Source of the DNA: Streptomyces sp. NBC_01224 | GTDB lineage: Bacteria > Actinomycetota > Actinomycetes > Streptomycetales > Streptomycetaceae | Reading direction: 5' to 3' | DNA length: 64,000 bases | Assembly (NCBI RefSeq): GCF_036002945.1 | Contig: NZ_CP108529.1 | Coordinates: forward strand, 4,831,001-4,895,000 | Made by a program: the position numbers and the translations under genes | Notes under the pieces: generated by a model | Database searches by the model: none | What the model was told of the DNA's origin: nothing | What the model saw: the letters and a program-made list of their open reading frames with translations, nothing else | Part shown: one piece after another, positions 8,256-16,555 of the stretch | Layout: the number at the start of each line of letters is the position of its first letter | Numbering within the stretch: position 1 is the stretch's first letter

Positions 8256-8761
8256 AAGAATCTCCCCTGACTCCCTGTCGGCCCCCGACAGTGCTGAGTC
8301 ACCGCCGATGCCTTCAACACCCACCGCCCCGAGGGGTATACGGAACAAGAAGGAACCAGCCGCGCAGCCGTCTCCGCCTCTCGCTACCGCGATGCGCGGT
8401 ACGGAGGAATCACCTGTACCCGGCCATCGGAAGTGGCCTCGAAGGTGTCCTGCTCGATGCCGAAGTGGCTGTAGCCCTCCTCGGAACCCTGCACGCAACT
8501 GACGTGCGAGGAGGCCGACCTGAGAATTCTGTTAACCCATGTAATCGATGAACCTGGATGGAGGGTCCGGTCGCAGGAACGTTGCTGGGCCCGTATCCAT
8601 GTGCTTTTTCGTCTCTGCCGTGGTCGTGGCGGGGTGGGTTGCCTACCACTCCGCCAAGGCAAACAGAGTGAGCACTGTGAATGCGCGTTTGGCTCGTGTG
8701 TCTTCTTCCTCGTACGGTCCTCACATCGGAAACTCAACCGGCCCAACCGCCAGGAGACACC
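8256..8761. other. intergenic region upstream of methylase
   Basis: About 500 bp without a supported gene. It must hold the promoters for the leftward membrane-protein frame and the rightward methylase. A short leftward frame around 8384-8500 (ending GRVQVIPPYRASR) reads like a coding remnant, but I cannot assign it. Confidence 0.35.
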
Positions 8762-11077
8762 ATGCAGTTGGCACACGATGAACAAACCGGTCTTGTCACC
8801 CGAACCCAGATCGCGGAGCGCGCGGGCGTGAGGCGCCCGGCGGTGTCGAACTGGGCCCGGCGGCACAAAGACTTTCCCACCCCTGTGCGCTCCGGCGATA
8901 CGGAGCTCTTCCACGAGGCCGAGATCACGCGGTGGCTGATGAACCGCACCATTCCTCAATCACAGTTGCTCGACGGGGAGCAGGCGGGAACCACCTACGC
9001 CGACCGATTCCGCCGGACCAGCGGTGATCGACCGTCCGCGGAACCGAAAGCCGTGGGGAGCGGCGCTCAGCGCATCGGGACCGAGGACAAGAAGGCCGTC
9101 GATCAGCTGATGGGCCGACTCGCGGACCGGGTCCGAGGCCCGGCGGCGATGGCGGACTTCGTGAATCTCTGTCTCATCGTGATGTACGTACGACATGCGG
9201 AACCGGAGCAGTGGCGCCGGATCGAGGACGCCATGTCGGCAGGTCAAGGGGCCAGGGACGTGCAATCGCTGCTCCGTTCCCTCGGCGACATGGCCCAGGA
9301 CACGCTGCGCCGGAACGGCGACCGAACCGACATGCGCAGCAGCTTGCTGCAACTGGAACCGCGGAGCTGGGACGACCTCACTACGGCAGTACGGACGGCG
9401 GCAGGCACAGGCGTTGGCGCGTTCCAGCTCGTGTGGGAGTCGTTCAGCGCCCGGGAAGGGCTGCAGAGCTCGGAGTTCTGCAGCCCGGTGGGCCTGGCCT
9501 CGCTGTCTGCGGCACTCGTACTGACTCCAGGACAGAAGGCCACAGTGCTGGACCCCTACACGAGGGGCGGAGAGATGCTGGCGGCTGCGTACCGGCACAT
9601 CGGAGGCGCGCGGGGGACCGTGTATGGCGAGACCCTCGACAGCCGGCTGCAAGCGGTCGCGAGTCTGTACCTTCTCCACCTCGGCGTACGACCGAAACTG
9701 ACCAGCACCCGGTCCGACCGATGGCCACCGAACCGCGAACACGGCGCCGACGTGGTGCTGACGAACCCTCCGTTCAACATGAGCGACGCACCCGGCCCCG
9801 GGCGCCGGACGGGAAACTGGCCGTACGGACCACCACCACAGGGCAATGACAATTTCGCCTGGGTGCAGTACGTCCTCGGTGCGTTGGTACTCGACGGCCG
9901 AGCCGTGGTGGTCATGCCGGTGAAGGCAGGCAACTCGGTGAACGTTGCCGAGCGCGAGATTCGCCGCGCCCTTGTCCGCAGTGGGGCTGTGGAGTGCGTC
10001 ATCACGCTGCCGTCCCATCTGTTCTCCGCGACGCCCGTGCCGGTTTCCCTGTGGTTGCTGCGACGTGTGGAGCATCCGGTGAGAGAAGACGTCTTGTTCG
10101 TCGATGCCCAGGAGCTGGGGACAAAGGTCCGGCGCCGACGAGTGCTGCGCGACGCAGATCGAGATGCGATCACGGCCGTGGTCCGCCCATGGCTCGACGG
10201 AGAGCAGTGCCCGGACGGTGAGGAGTACGCGGCGCACGCTGCCGACCGGGGCTTGTCGGCTGTCGTCGTGGCCCGCGCGGTCATCGCCGACGAGGAGTGT
10301 TCGCTGCGCCCCGCCGATTACTTGGGGGGCGGAAATTACGGCGCTGCTCCCGTTGCGGCCCAGCTGCGCGAAGCCGGTGAGGAGGCGGCAGGGCATACGG
10401 ACATGCTCCGCCTGCTGGAGCAGCGATGGGTGGAAACGGGCGACGGCTACCGCACGGGCTCGGGATCCGGCGGCTGGAACGAGGCAGTTCTCAAGGACCT
10501 GTGCGAGATCCGGCCCGGTCCGTCATACACCCGCCTTCCAGCGGAGGCACGCACGGCGGACGCCGGTATTCCTCTTGTCTTCCCGCAGGATCTCGTCGGA
10601 GGGAAGATCGCGGAGGAACCCAAGAACCGCGTGCCGTGGCAGACGGCCGAGCGGTTCAAGAAGTTCGAGTTACTCCCGAACGACATCGTCTGCGTGCGTA
10701 CGGGGGCGCAGCAACAACCCGCGCTGGTCTCCGGCCCGCAGGCCGGATGGCTGCTCAGCTCGAACGTGATGCGTCTGCGCGTATGCCCGAATGCCGAGAT
10801 CGACCCCCTGTACCTCCACGCCTACCTGGGCCTCCGGTACGCGCGCGAGTGGATGTCCCACCGCGCCGCGGCCACTGCAGCCCCCTCGCTGAGCTCTGCG
10901 GCTCTGGGCCACCTTCCCGTGCGCTTTCCGCCGATCGGGCAGCAGCGGCGGAGCGTGGTTCTTCTCGGTGAGCTCGGCCGACGCGCTGATGCGTACGCCT
11001 CGTACGTCTCGGCACTTGGTCGGCTGCGGGCCGAACTCGCCGAACACCTGCTGCACGGCTCGGTCGAGCCGCTGTGA
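8762..11077 (+). CDS. N6-adenine DNA methylase with fused specificity-like domain
   Basis: 771 aa from ATG 8762 behind AGGAG. An N-terminal HTH-like segment (RTQIAERAGVRRPAVSNWARR) is followed by an HsdM-type methylase core with motif I as DPYTRGGEML (about residue 260) and the catalytic NPPF (about 335). The C-terminal 200 residues (about 575-770) resemble one target-recognition half of an HsdS subunit. No restriction subunit is nearby. It may be a solitary methylase or part of an undescribed defence; DNA target unknown. Confidence 0.82.
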   Translation: MQLAHDEQTGLVTRTQIAERAGVRRPAVSNWARRHKDFPTPVRSGDTELFHEAEITRWLMNRTIPQSQLLDGEQAGTTYADRFRRTSGDRPSAEPKAVGSGAQRIGTEDKKAVDQLMGRLADRVRGPAAMADFVNLCLIVMYVRHAEPEQWRRIEDAMSAGQGARDVQSLLRSLGDMAQDTLRRNGDRTDMRSSLLQLEPRSWDDLTTAVRTAAGTGVGAFQLVWESFSAREGLQSSEFCSPVGLASLSAALVLTPGQKATVLDPYTRGGEMLAAAYRHIGGARGTVYGETLDSRLQAVASLYLLHLGVRPKLTSTRSDRWPPNREHGADVVLTNPPFNMSDAPGPGRRTGNWPYGPPPQGNDNFAWVQYVLGALVLDGRAVVVMPVKAGNSVNVAEREIRRALVRSGAVECVITLPSHLFSATPVPVSLWLLRRVEHPVREDVLFVDAQELGTKVRRRRVLRDADRDAITAVVRPWLDGEQCPDGEEYAAHAADRGLSAVVVARAVIADEECSLRPADYLGGGNYGAAPVAAQLREAGEEAAGHTDMLRLLEQRWVETGDGYRTGSGSGGWNEAVLKDLCEIRPGPSYTRLPAEARTADAGIPLVFPQDLVGGKIAEEPKNRVPWQTAERFKKFELLPNDIVCVRTGAQQQPALVSGPQAGWLLSSNVMRLRVCPNAEIDPLYLHAYLGLRYAREWMSHRAAATAAPSLSSAALGHLPVRFPPIGQQRRSVVLLGELGRRADAYASYVSALGRLRAELAEHLLHGSVEPL

Positions 11078-11150
11078 CGGCCTGCCACCGCTGATCTCCC
11101 CTGCCCGTCCTTCCTCCTTCTCGCCCGTGACCCTCGAAAGGATCGAGTCC

Positions 11151-11372
11151 ATGCCCGAATCGACAGCCCGTTCCGGACGTACGTGGCAGCTGTGGCTGGC
11201 GCTGTACGTTGCCTGCTCCATGGTGGTCGGCCTCGTCGTGAGCCTGTTGGTACTCCGGTCAGGCGTTGGCACCACTGATGTCGTTCTGGCAGGGGGAGGC
11301 GGCTTCGCGACCTCCTTCGCCCTGTGCCTCGCACTGCCCGCGGCCGTGCGCGAACTCAAACGACAGAGCTGA
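11151..11372 (+). CDS. small two-helix membrane protein
   Basis: 73 aa from ATG 11151 behind GAAAGGA. Two membrane segments (WLALYVACSMVVGLVVSLLV and VVLAGGGGFATSFALCLALP) with a short basic tail. It lies 73 bp after the methylase on the same strand and is probably co-transcribed. Family unknown; role may be accessory to the methylase or unrelated. Confidence 0.6.
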   Translation: MPESTARSGRTWQLWLALYVACSMVVGLVVSLLVLRSGVGTTDVVLAGGGGFATSFALCLALPAAVRELKRQS

Positions 11373-11515
11373 CCCGGACCGGCTGTCCGCGCGGCTGAGC
11401 CCGGTCAACGGGGATCCTCAGGCCACAGATGCGGCGAAGTCGGCGACAGCCTTCCGCAACGGTTCCGCCGCCGCCCCCGTACCGCCTCAGGTGCTCCTGC
11501 AGGTTCTGGGCAACA

Positions 11516-11548
11516 CGAAAGCCTCAGGTTGCTGACCTGGGGCTTTCG
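11516..11548. terminator. hairpin preceding att core 3
   Basis: The arms CGAAAGCCTCAGGT and ACCTGGGGCTTTCG form a near-perfect hairpin 11 bp before the tRNA-derived core. It can end transcription of the methylase unit. Confidence 0.65.
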
Positions 11549-11559
11549 CATGGAATGCA

Positions 11560-11603
11560 TGGAGCGGGCGACGAGAATCGAACTCGCGCTCTGAGCTTGG
11601 GAA
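11560..11603 (-). repeat. att core repeat 3: tRNA-Gly 3' fragment
   Basis: 44 bp identical to tRNA 37389-37432 except for GCGGGC in place of GCGGGT, the same variant as core 1. Confidence 0.88.
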
Positions 11604-12019
11604 TCACCCGGCCCTTGACCTTACATATGGGCTCTGACCTGCTGAAATGCGTCCCGATGGTCAGGCCCTGACCGCTACGTCGGTTCCTTTGGTGACCGCT
11701 GTTTACCGTTCCTGCTGGCACGTTGTGGCACGGCCTCTTGCGCGGTGACAGGGGGAGGTGTTGGCAGGGGGTGTGCGTTGCCCAGCGCGCTGGCGTGGTT
11801 CGCCGGGATGCCCGGTGGCGTGGGCGTCAGCTTTGCCTGTGCTGTTCACGTATCCGTTCGGAGGGCCTCCACGGGCCGTTGGCCCGCAGATCGGTGAGCA
11901 GGGCAAGTCGCTCGGGCGGGACGCGGCAGATCCCGTCTGCCCTGGGGTGCCCGCGCCGGACCCCCAGGTTACAGTTATTTCAGATGATACGTAGGCGGGG
12001 TCAGTGATTGGAGGCGACC

Positions 12020-12469
12020 ATGGCTCGTTCCAGCGTTCTTGCCCGTGCCGAGAAGGTGGAGCCGAATCCCTCGCACCAGGGTGCGCTCGCGGCGACTGCT
12101 CGGATGGCGCCGGAGGCGGTCGAGGTGTTGGTGCGTACCCGGGATGGCAGCGAGCTCGTGCTGCCTGGGGAGCTGGTCCGCCTGCTTCTGACCTCGGCCG
12201 GTGAGCTTGCCCGTGGGCATGCGGTGACGGTCCTGGCGTCCGAGACGCAGCTGTCGCCCGCTGAGGCTGCTGAGCTTCTGGGTCTGTCTCGGCCGTTCGT
12301 CGCACGCTTGCTTGATGCCGGCGACATCCCTTCGACGAACCTGCCGGGCAGTAGCCACCGGGTGGTCCGCCTTGCGGACGTGCTGGTGTTCCAGCGGCAG
12401 CGTGAACGACGCCGAGAGGGCCGGCGCCAGATCGCAGATGTCTTGGAGGGTGTCGATCCGGCCTCTTGA
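12020..12469 (+). CDS. HTH (excisionase-like) antitoxin candidate
   Basis: 149 aa from ATG 12020 behind GGAGG. A MerR/excisionase-type HTH lies at about residues 75-130 (LSPAEAAELLGLSRPFVARLL, then a wing with GSSHRVVRLADVL). The N-terminal half (VRTRDGSELVLPGELVRLL) is typical of antitoxins paired with PIN toxins in actinobacteria. The toxin follows 45 bp downstream. Likely DNA-binding autoregulator and toxin neutraliser (inference from pairing). Confidence 0.8.
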   Translation: MARSSVLARAEKVEPNPSHQGALAATARMAPEAVEVLVRTRDGSELVLPGELVRLLLTSAGELARGHAVTVLASETQLSPAEAAELLGLSRPFVARLLDAGDIPSTNLPGSSHRVVRLADVLVFQRQRERRREGRRQIADVLEGVDPAS

Positions 12470-12514
12470 TCCGGGCGTCACGGGTAGCCGTCGAAGTGAA
12501 GAAAGAGGGGGAGC

Positions 12515-13090
12515 GTGGCAGCGCGGGTCTTTGTGGACACCGACGTCCTGTTTCCGTTCTCGGTCATGGACGTGATGCTGGCCCTCACCGAGGATGCTAT
12601 CCACGAGATCGTGTGGTCCGAACGGCTGCTCGCGGAGTGGGAGCGGGTCATCGTCCGGGAGGGAAAGCGTTCGCCGAAGTCGGCTGCCGCAGTTGCCCAA
12701 GCCGTCCGGCGTTTCTTCCCCGACTGCGAGATCGAGACCGCGGTATACGGGCACCTCGTGGATGAAATGCCGGGTGATGACCCCGACGACCGGCATCACT
12801 CGGCGGCAGCGGTGGCGGCCGGTGCCGACGCCCTGATCACGTGGAACGTTGCCGACTTCCCTGCCGGTGATTTGGCCGAGCGCGGAGTGCGAGTGATCGA
12901 CCCGGATTCGTACCTGTGCGGGCTGTACAAGGAGTTGCCGCACGAGGTCGCGGAGACGGTAGTCAGACTTGTCGGAGAGAAGCGCAACCCGCCAGTCACC
13001 CTCGCTGATGCCGTCGCCCGTCTCGCGAAGGCCGGCCTACCCGTCTTCGCTGACCTGCTGACAGGACACCTCGGGCACCGAATGAGGTGA
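12515..13090 (+). CDS. PIN domain ribonuclease toxin candidate
   Basis: 191 aa from GTG 12515 behind GAAAGAGGGGG. PIN-domain acidic residues are visible: VFVDTDVLF (Asp8 and Asp10), DDPDDRHH near the middle, and TWNVADF. They fit a VapC-like metal-dependent RNase active site. It is longer than minimal VapC (about 130 aa), with a C-terminal helical extension. It forms a bicistronic unit with the HTH protein upstream. Confidence 0.82.
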   Translation: MAARVFVDTDVLFPFSVMDVMLALTEDAIHEIVWSERLLAEWERVIVREGKRSPKSAAAVAQAVRRFFPDCEIETAVYGHLVDEMPGDDPDDRHHSAAAVAAGADALITWNVADFPAGDLAERGVRVIDPDSYLCGLYKELPHEVAETVVRLVGEKRNPPVTLADAVARLAKAGLPVFADLLTGHLGHRMR

Positions 13091-13148
13091 CGCGAGGGCT
13101 GGTGGTGCGAAGGTGGTGCCGAACCCCTGATGCGGACCAGACGGAAAA

Positions 13149-13176
13149 GAAGCCCCTGGCCGTTGGCCTGGGGCTT
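13149..13176. terminator. hairpin preceding att core 4
   Basis: AAGCCCC.GGCC and GGCC.GGGGCTT arms followed by a T run, 5 bp before core 4. Nearly identical to the hairpin at 4235-4262. Confidence 0.65.
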
Positions 13177-13181
13177 TTTCA

Positions 13182-13225
13182 TGGAGCGGGTGACGAGAAT
13201 CGAACTCGCGCTCTGAGCTTGGGAA
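13182..13225 (-). repeat. att core repeat 4: tRNA-Gly 3' fragment
   Basis: 44 bp identical to tRNA positions 37389-37432. Confidence 0.9.
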
Positions 13226-13378
13226 TCACCCGGCCCTTGAGGGGCCACATAGGGTCTGAGCTGGTAAAACGTTTGCTGTGGGCCTTGCGGCGAGGTGGTT
13301 CGCCACCCCCTTCTTGACCGCTGTTCACCGTCCCTACTGGCACGTAGTGGCATGTGCCGGACCCTGGTCGAGGGCCCT

Positions 13379-14218
13379 CTACTCGACTATGTCCCCCTCA
13401 TGGTGCTCCGGGGCGAGGAGCCGCCGCAGTGCCGTCGGTGTGTGACCGAGGTAGTGGCGCATGGTCCGGGTGAGGTGGGCCTGGTCGGAGAAGCCCAGGT
13501 CGGCGGCGAGGGTGGCGAGGCTTTCCTCGCCCGCGTCCAGACGGTCGAGGGCGCGGCCGACGCGGACCCGGTTGCGGTAGCGGGTCAGGGAGACTCCCAG
13601 CACGCGGGTGAAGGCGCGGCTCAGACGGTAGGGCGAGACGCCGAGGAGCTCCGCGAGCGGCAGCAGTCCCTCGGAGGCGGGGTGGGCCTCGCCGATCGCC
13701 TGCCGGGCCGCGGCGACGAGCGGCCCCTCGTCCCGGCCGGGGCGCGTGCCGGTCGGGACGGCTCTGTCGACGGCCTGTCCGACGGTGGCGGAGAGCAGCC
13801 CGAGGAGTTCTTCGGTCACCGCGTGGTCCACGTCGCCGGTGCGGGCGGACGCGAGGACGCGGCGGCGGGCCAGGTCGAGGCGGGCGTCCACGTACACGCT
13901 CTGCCGAGCCGGGCGGGCGTCCTCACCGGCCACGGCCCGCCACAGCGTGGGCGTCAGGCTGATCGAGGTGCACTCGTCGCCCCCGGCGGCCGGGTGCGCG
14001 AAACGCTCTTCCTCACCCGGCACACCGAGATAGCCCGTCGTCGGGTCGACCTCGGCCGGGGCGCCGGCCACCTGCCTGCGGAACCGGCCGCGCTGCACGA
14101 GCACCACCCGGTAGTCCTCGCGCACCTCCGTCTGCGACCAGTTGGTGTGGTCGTCCCGGCAGCTCACCGCAGTGATACGGAAGTCGGGCCGGGCGGCGAG
14201 GACGGTGGCGGTGAGCAC
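13379..14218 (-). CDS. AraC family transcriptional regulator
   Basis: 279 aa. The C-terminal double HTH (about 185-270) has the AraC signature around SLTRYRNRVRVGRALDRL and LATLAADLGFSDQAHLTRTM. The N-terminal half is cupin-like (EDYRVVLVQRGRF). The start is GTG 14218 with a poor Shine-Dalgarno. It is divergent from the VOC/SRPBCC pair, the presumed target. Confidence 0.88.
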   Translation of the reverse strand: MLTATVLAARPDFRITAVSCRDDHTNWSQTEVREDYRVVLVQRGRFRRQVAGAPAEVDPTTGYLGVPGEEERFAHPAAGGDECTSISLTPTLWRAVAGEDARPARQSVYVDARLDLARRRVLASARTGDVDHAVTEELLGLLSATVGQAVDRAVPTGTRPGRDEGPLVAAARQAIGEAHPASEGLLPLAELLGVSPYRLSRAFTRVLGVSLTRYRNRVRVGRALDRLDAGEESLATLAADLGFSDQAHLTRTMRHYLGHTPTALRRLLAPEHHEGDIVE

Positions 14219-14345
14219 TCTTCGACGCTACGCCGGGGGTCTGACATCGGCCCCCCGCAAGGATTTTCAAGACCGGGATGGGGCGTGGCGAGCAAGCTGA
14301 GCGGCGTCGCACGTCATCCCGTACCGCGCTCAAGGAGTCACCGTC

Positions 14346-14708
14346 ATGTCCGTTCTCGCGCAGATCAGCACCGTAGTCATCGATTGTGGAGACCCGGTTC
14401 GGCTCGCCGAGTTCTACAGGGAGGTCACCGGCTGGGAGATCACCTACAGCGGCGAGGACTACGCCTCCCTGGCCGGCGGGGAGCAGCCCGGCCTGGCGTT
14501 CGTACGCATCGAGGGCTACCAGGCCCCGGGCTGGCCCGACGATGCCAAGCACGCCCACCTCGACTTCACGGTCACCGACCTGGAGGAGGCGGCCGGCCGG
14601 ATCGTCGCCCTCGGAGCGTTGAGGCCCGAGTTCCAGCCCGGCAAGGACCAGTGGGTCGTCCTCACCGATCCCGAGGGGCATCCGTTCTGCCTCACCACCG
14701 GCGCCTGA
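14346..14708 (+). CDS. VOC family (glyoxalase/bleomycin-resistance fold) protein
   Basis: 120 aa from ATG 14346 behind AAGGAG. The start LAQISTVVIDCGDPVRLAEF, the central HAHLDFTVTDLEEA and the end LTDPEGHPFCL are typical of actinobacterial VOC proteins. These bind small ligands or metal; substrate unknown. It is 26 bp from the SRPBCC gene, in one operon. Confidence 0.85.
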   Translation: MSVLAQISTVVIDCGDPVRLAEFYREVTGWEITYSGEDYASLAGGEQPGLAFVRIEGYQAPGWPDDAKHAHLDFTVTDLEEAAGRIVALGALRPEFQPGKDQWVVLTDPEGHPFCLTTGA

Positions 14709-14734
14709 CACGTCCCCCGACAGGAGAAGGGCAC

Positions 14735-15154
14735 ATGGCTCACATCAACAAGGAATTCCTGATCGACAACTCCCCGGAAAACGTCTGGGCGGCCCTGCGC
14801 GAGGTCGGAGCCGTGCACCAGCGCCTGGTGCCGGGCTTCGTCACGGACACCCGCATGGAGGCGGACACCAGGATCGTGACCTTCGCGAACGGTGTGGTCG
14901 TGCACGAGCTGATCGTCGACATCGACGAGGCGTCCCGCCGGGTGGCCTACGCGGTGGTCGGCGGCTCGATGGCGCCGAAGCACCATCACGCCTCGATGCA
15001 GGTCCTCGCCGACACCGAAGGGCGCAGCCGTTTCGTCTGGGCGATCGACGTGACGCCGGATGAACTCGCCGTCCCCATCGGTGAGATGGCTGAGCAAGGC
15101 TCGCGCATCATGCGGGAGACGCTGAAGGCCACCCCGGGCCCGGCGGGCAGGTAG
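14735..15154 (+). CDS. SRPBCC family (START-like) protein
   Basis: 139 aa from ATG 14735 behind AGGAGAAGG. It has the polyketide-cyclase/START-like pattern: IDNSPENVWAALREVG at the start, a middle beta-sheet, and EMAEQGSRIMRETLKA as the C-terminal helix that covers the ligand cavity. Role unknown; together with VOC and AraC it may form a small detoxification or signalling unit. Confidence 0.82.
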   Translation: MAHINKEFLIDNSPENVWAALREVGAVHQRLVPGFVTDTRMEADTRIVTFANGVVVHELIVDIDEASRRVAYAVVGGSMAPKHHHASMQVLADTEGRSRFVWAIDVTPDELAVPIGEMAEQGSRIMRETLKATPGPAGR

Positions 15155-15216
15155 GAACCTCGGGACAGGTGGTGCAGAGGCGGTGCAAGGCGCCTAGACA
15201 GGTCTAGACAACAAAC

Positions 15217-15243
15217 AAGGCCCAGGTCGCTGACCTGGGCCTT
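15217..15243. terminator. hairpin preceding att core 5
   Basis: A perfect 12-bp hairpin AAGGCCCAGGTC / GACCTGGGCCTT with a 3-nt loop, directly before core 5. Confidence 0.7.
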
Positions 15244-15248
15244 CGTCA

Positions 15249-15292
15249 TGGAGCGGGTGACGAGAATCGAACTCGCGCTCTGAGCTTGGGAA
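15249..15292 (-). repeat. att core repeat 5: tRNA-Gly 3' fragment
   Basis: 44 bp identical to tRNA 37389-37432; left attachment site of module A. Confidence 0.92.
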
Positions 15293-15548
15293 TCAACGGT
15301 TCTTGAACGGCTGCAGTGGCGCTGACCTGCATGTTTGGGTGGAGCGGTCGAGGCTGGTGTGGTCTCTGGCTACCGTATTTGTCCGCTGCTATCCGCTCCG
15401 AAGGGCACGGATGGGGCACGGGGGTGATCGATGCCGCCGTGCCATGGGTGGGGAAGTGTCACCGCGCTGGATCAGGCGCTTGCCGTCGCGCGATCTCATC
15501 CCTGGCGATCTGGCGCAGGGCAATCCGGTCGACCGTCATCGATCCGGA

Positions 15549-16478
15549 GCCGGAACCGTCGGACGCATCGAGAACAGCCAGGTCGCCGTCTACCTCGACT
15601 ACTCCACCCCGCTCGGGCACGCAGCGATCGACCGGGAGCTGTATGTTCCGCGTTCCTGGACCGAGGACACGGCCCGCTGCCGAGCCGCCGGGATACCCGA
15701 CGCCGTCGGCTTCACCACGAAACCCGCCCTCGCCGCCCGCATGGTCGGCCGCGCCCTGGATGCCGGCGTCGCCGCATTCTGGGTGACCGGTGATGAAGTC
15801 TACGGAGGTAACCCGCACCTGCGAAGCGAGCTGGAAAGACGCGAGATCGGCTACGTGCTCGCCGTGGCCTGCGACCACCAGGTCACCACCCCCGCGGGCA
15901 AGCTCCGTGCCGACGCCCTGGTCAAGAAGCTCCCCGCGCCGGCCTGGCAGAAGCTCTCCGCCGGCGCAGGCGCCAAGGGGCACCGCTTCTACGACCGGGC
16001 CCTGGCCGATAGCGCCGACGACCGGCCCGGCCATCATCAGCTGCTCGTCCGCCGCAACCGGCGCACCCGTGAACTCGCCTTTTACCGCCGCTACTCAGCC
16101 ACCCAGGTGCCGCTGTTTACCCTGGTGCGGGTCGCCGGACGCAGATGGACGGTCGAGGAAACCTTCCAGTCCGGCAAGGGCCTGGCCGAACTGGACGAAC
16201 ACCAGGTCCGGCGCTGGGCGTCCTGGCACCGCTGGGTCACCCTCGCGATGCTCGCCCATGCCTTCCTCACCGTCGTCCGCGCCGACGAACACGCCCGCGA
16301 GCCGAAGACGGACGGGTTGACACCGCTGACCTGCAGTGAGATCCAGCACCTGTTCACCGCGCTCACCGTCCGGCCCACACGTGAAGCGGCCCACCAGCTC
16401 AGCTGGTCCCACTGGCGACGCCGCCACCAGGCCCGATCCCAGACCAGCCACTACCAGCGACAAGCCGCCCAGGCATGA
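15549..16478 (+). pseudogene. IS701-like transposase, 5'-truncated
   Basis: Similarity to IS701-type DDE transposases begins abruptly at AGTVGRIENSQVAVYLDY and runs to the end, including VTGDEVYGG (second Asp) and RRWTVEETFQSGKG (Glu). The N-terminal part with the first catalytic Asp is missing, replaced by attachment-arm sequence. It is therefore inactive. The open frame continues upstream to 15303 but that part is not transposase. Confidence 0.75.
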
Positions 16479-16555
16479 AGGTCGCGATCTACAGCTGGAG
16501 TACTAATGACCGACTTCCCTCATTCGCCTGCGGTCCAAGAGAGTGATCCTGCATC

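Larger units (their letters stand above)
6457..11603. mobile_element. module D (CIME-like cassette, 5.1 kb)
   Basis: Between core 2 and core 3. Its arm (6457-6584, 128 bp) ends in GGGCATG and GGGCACG 11 bp apart, the same type as module A. The cargo is an AbiEii-like nucleotidyltransferase pair, a cation-ATPase remnant, a stand-alone adenine methylase and a small membrane protein. There is no integrase. The TCTGGGCAAC motif before its right hairpin is shared with module E. Confidence 0.65.
11604..13225. mobile_element. module C (CIME-like cassette, 1.6 kb)
   Basis: Between core 3 and core 4. The arm (11604-11732, 129 bp) ends in two TGGCACG copies 10 bp apart. The distal arm has GGTGGTGC at 13101 and 13112, 81 bp before core 4. 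The only genes are a two-gene toxin-antitoxin-like unit. The 290 bp between arm and first gene have no supported gene but include an AT-rich stretch (about 11969-11990) suited to a promoter. Confidence 0.65.
13226..15292. mobile_element. module B (CIME-like cassette, 2.1 kb)
   Basis: Between core 4 and core 5. The arm (13226-13354, 129 bp) ends in TGGCACG and TGGCATG 10 bp apart. The distal arm has GGTGGTGC at 15168 and GGCGGTGC at 15179, 81 bp before core 5. It carries AraC, VOC and SRPBCC genes and no mobility gene. GGTCTAGACAACAA at 15201 is shared with module A at 37341. Confidence 0.65.

Noticed and set aside
11758..11994. 78-codon plus frame between arm and antitoxin gene in module C
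   Set aside because: No ribosome site, no motif, low-complexity Pro/Gly composition; probably non-coding promoter and arm sequence.
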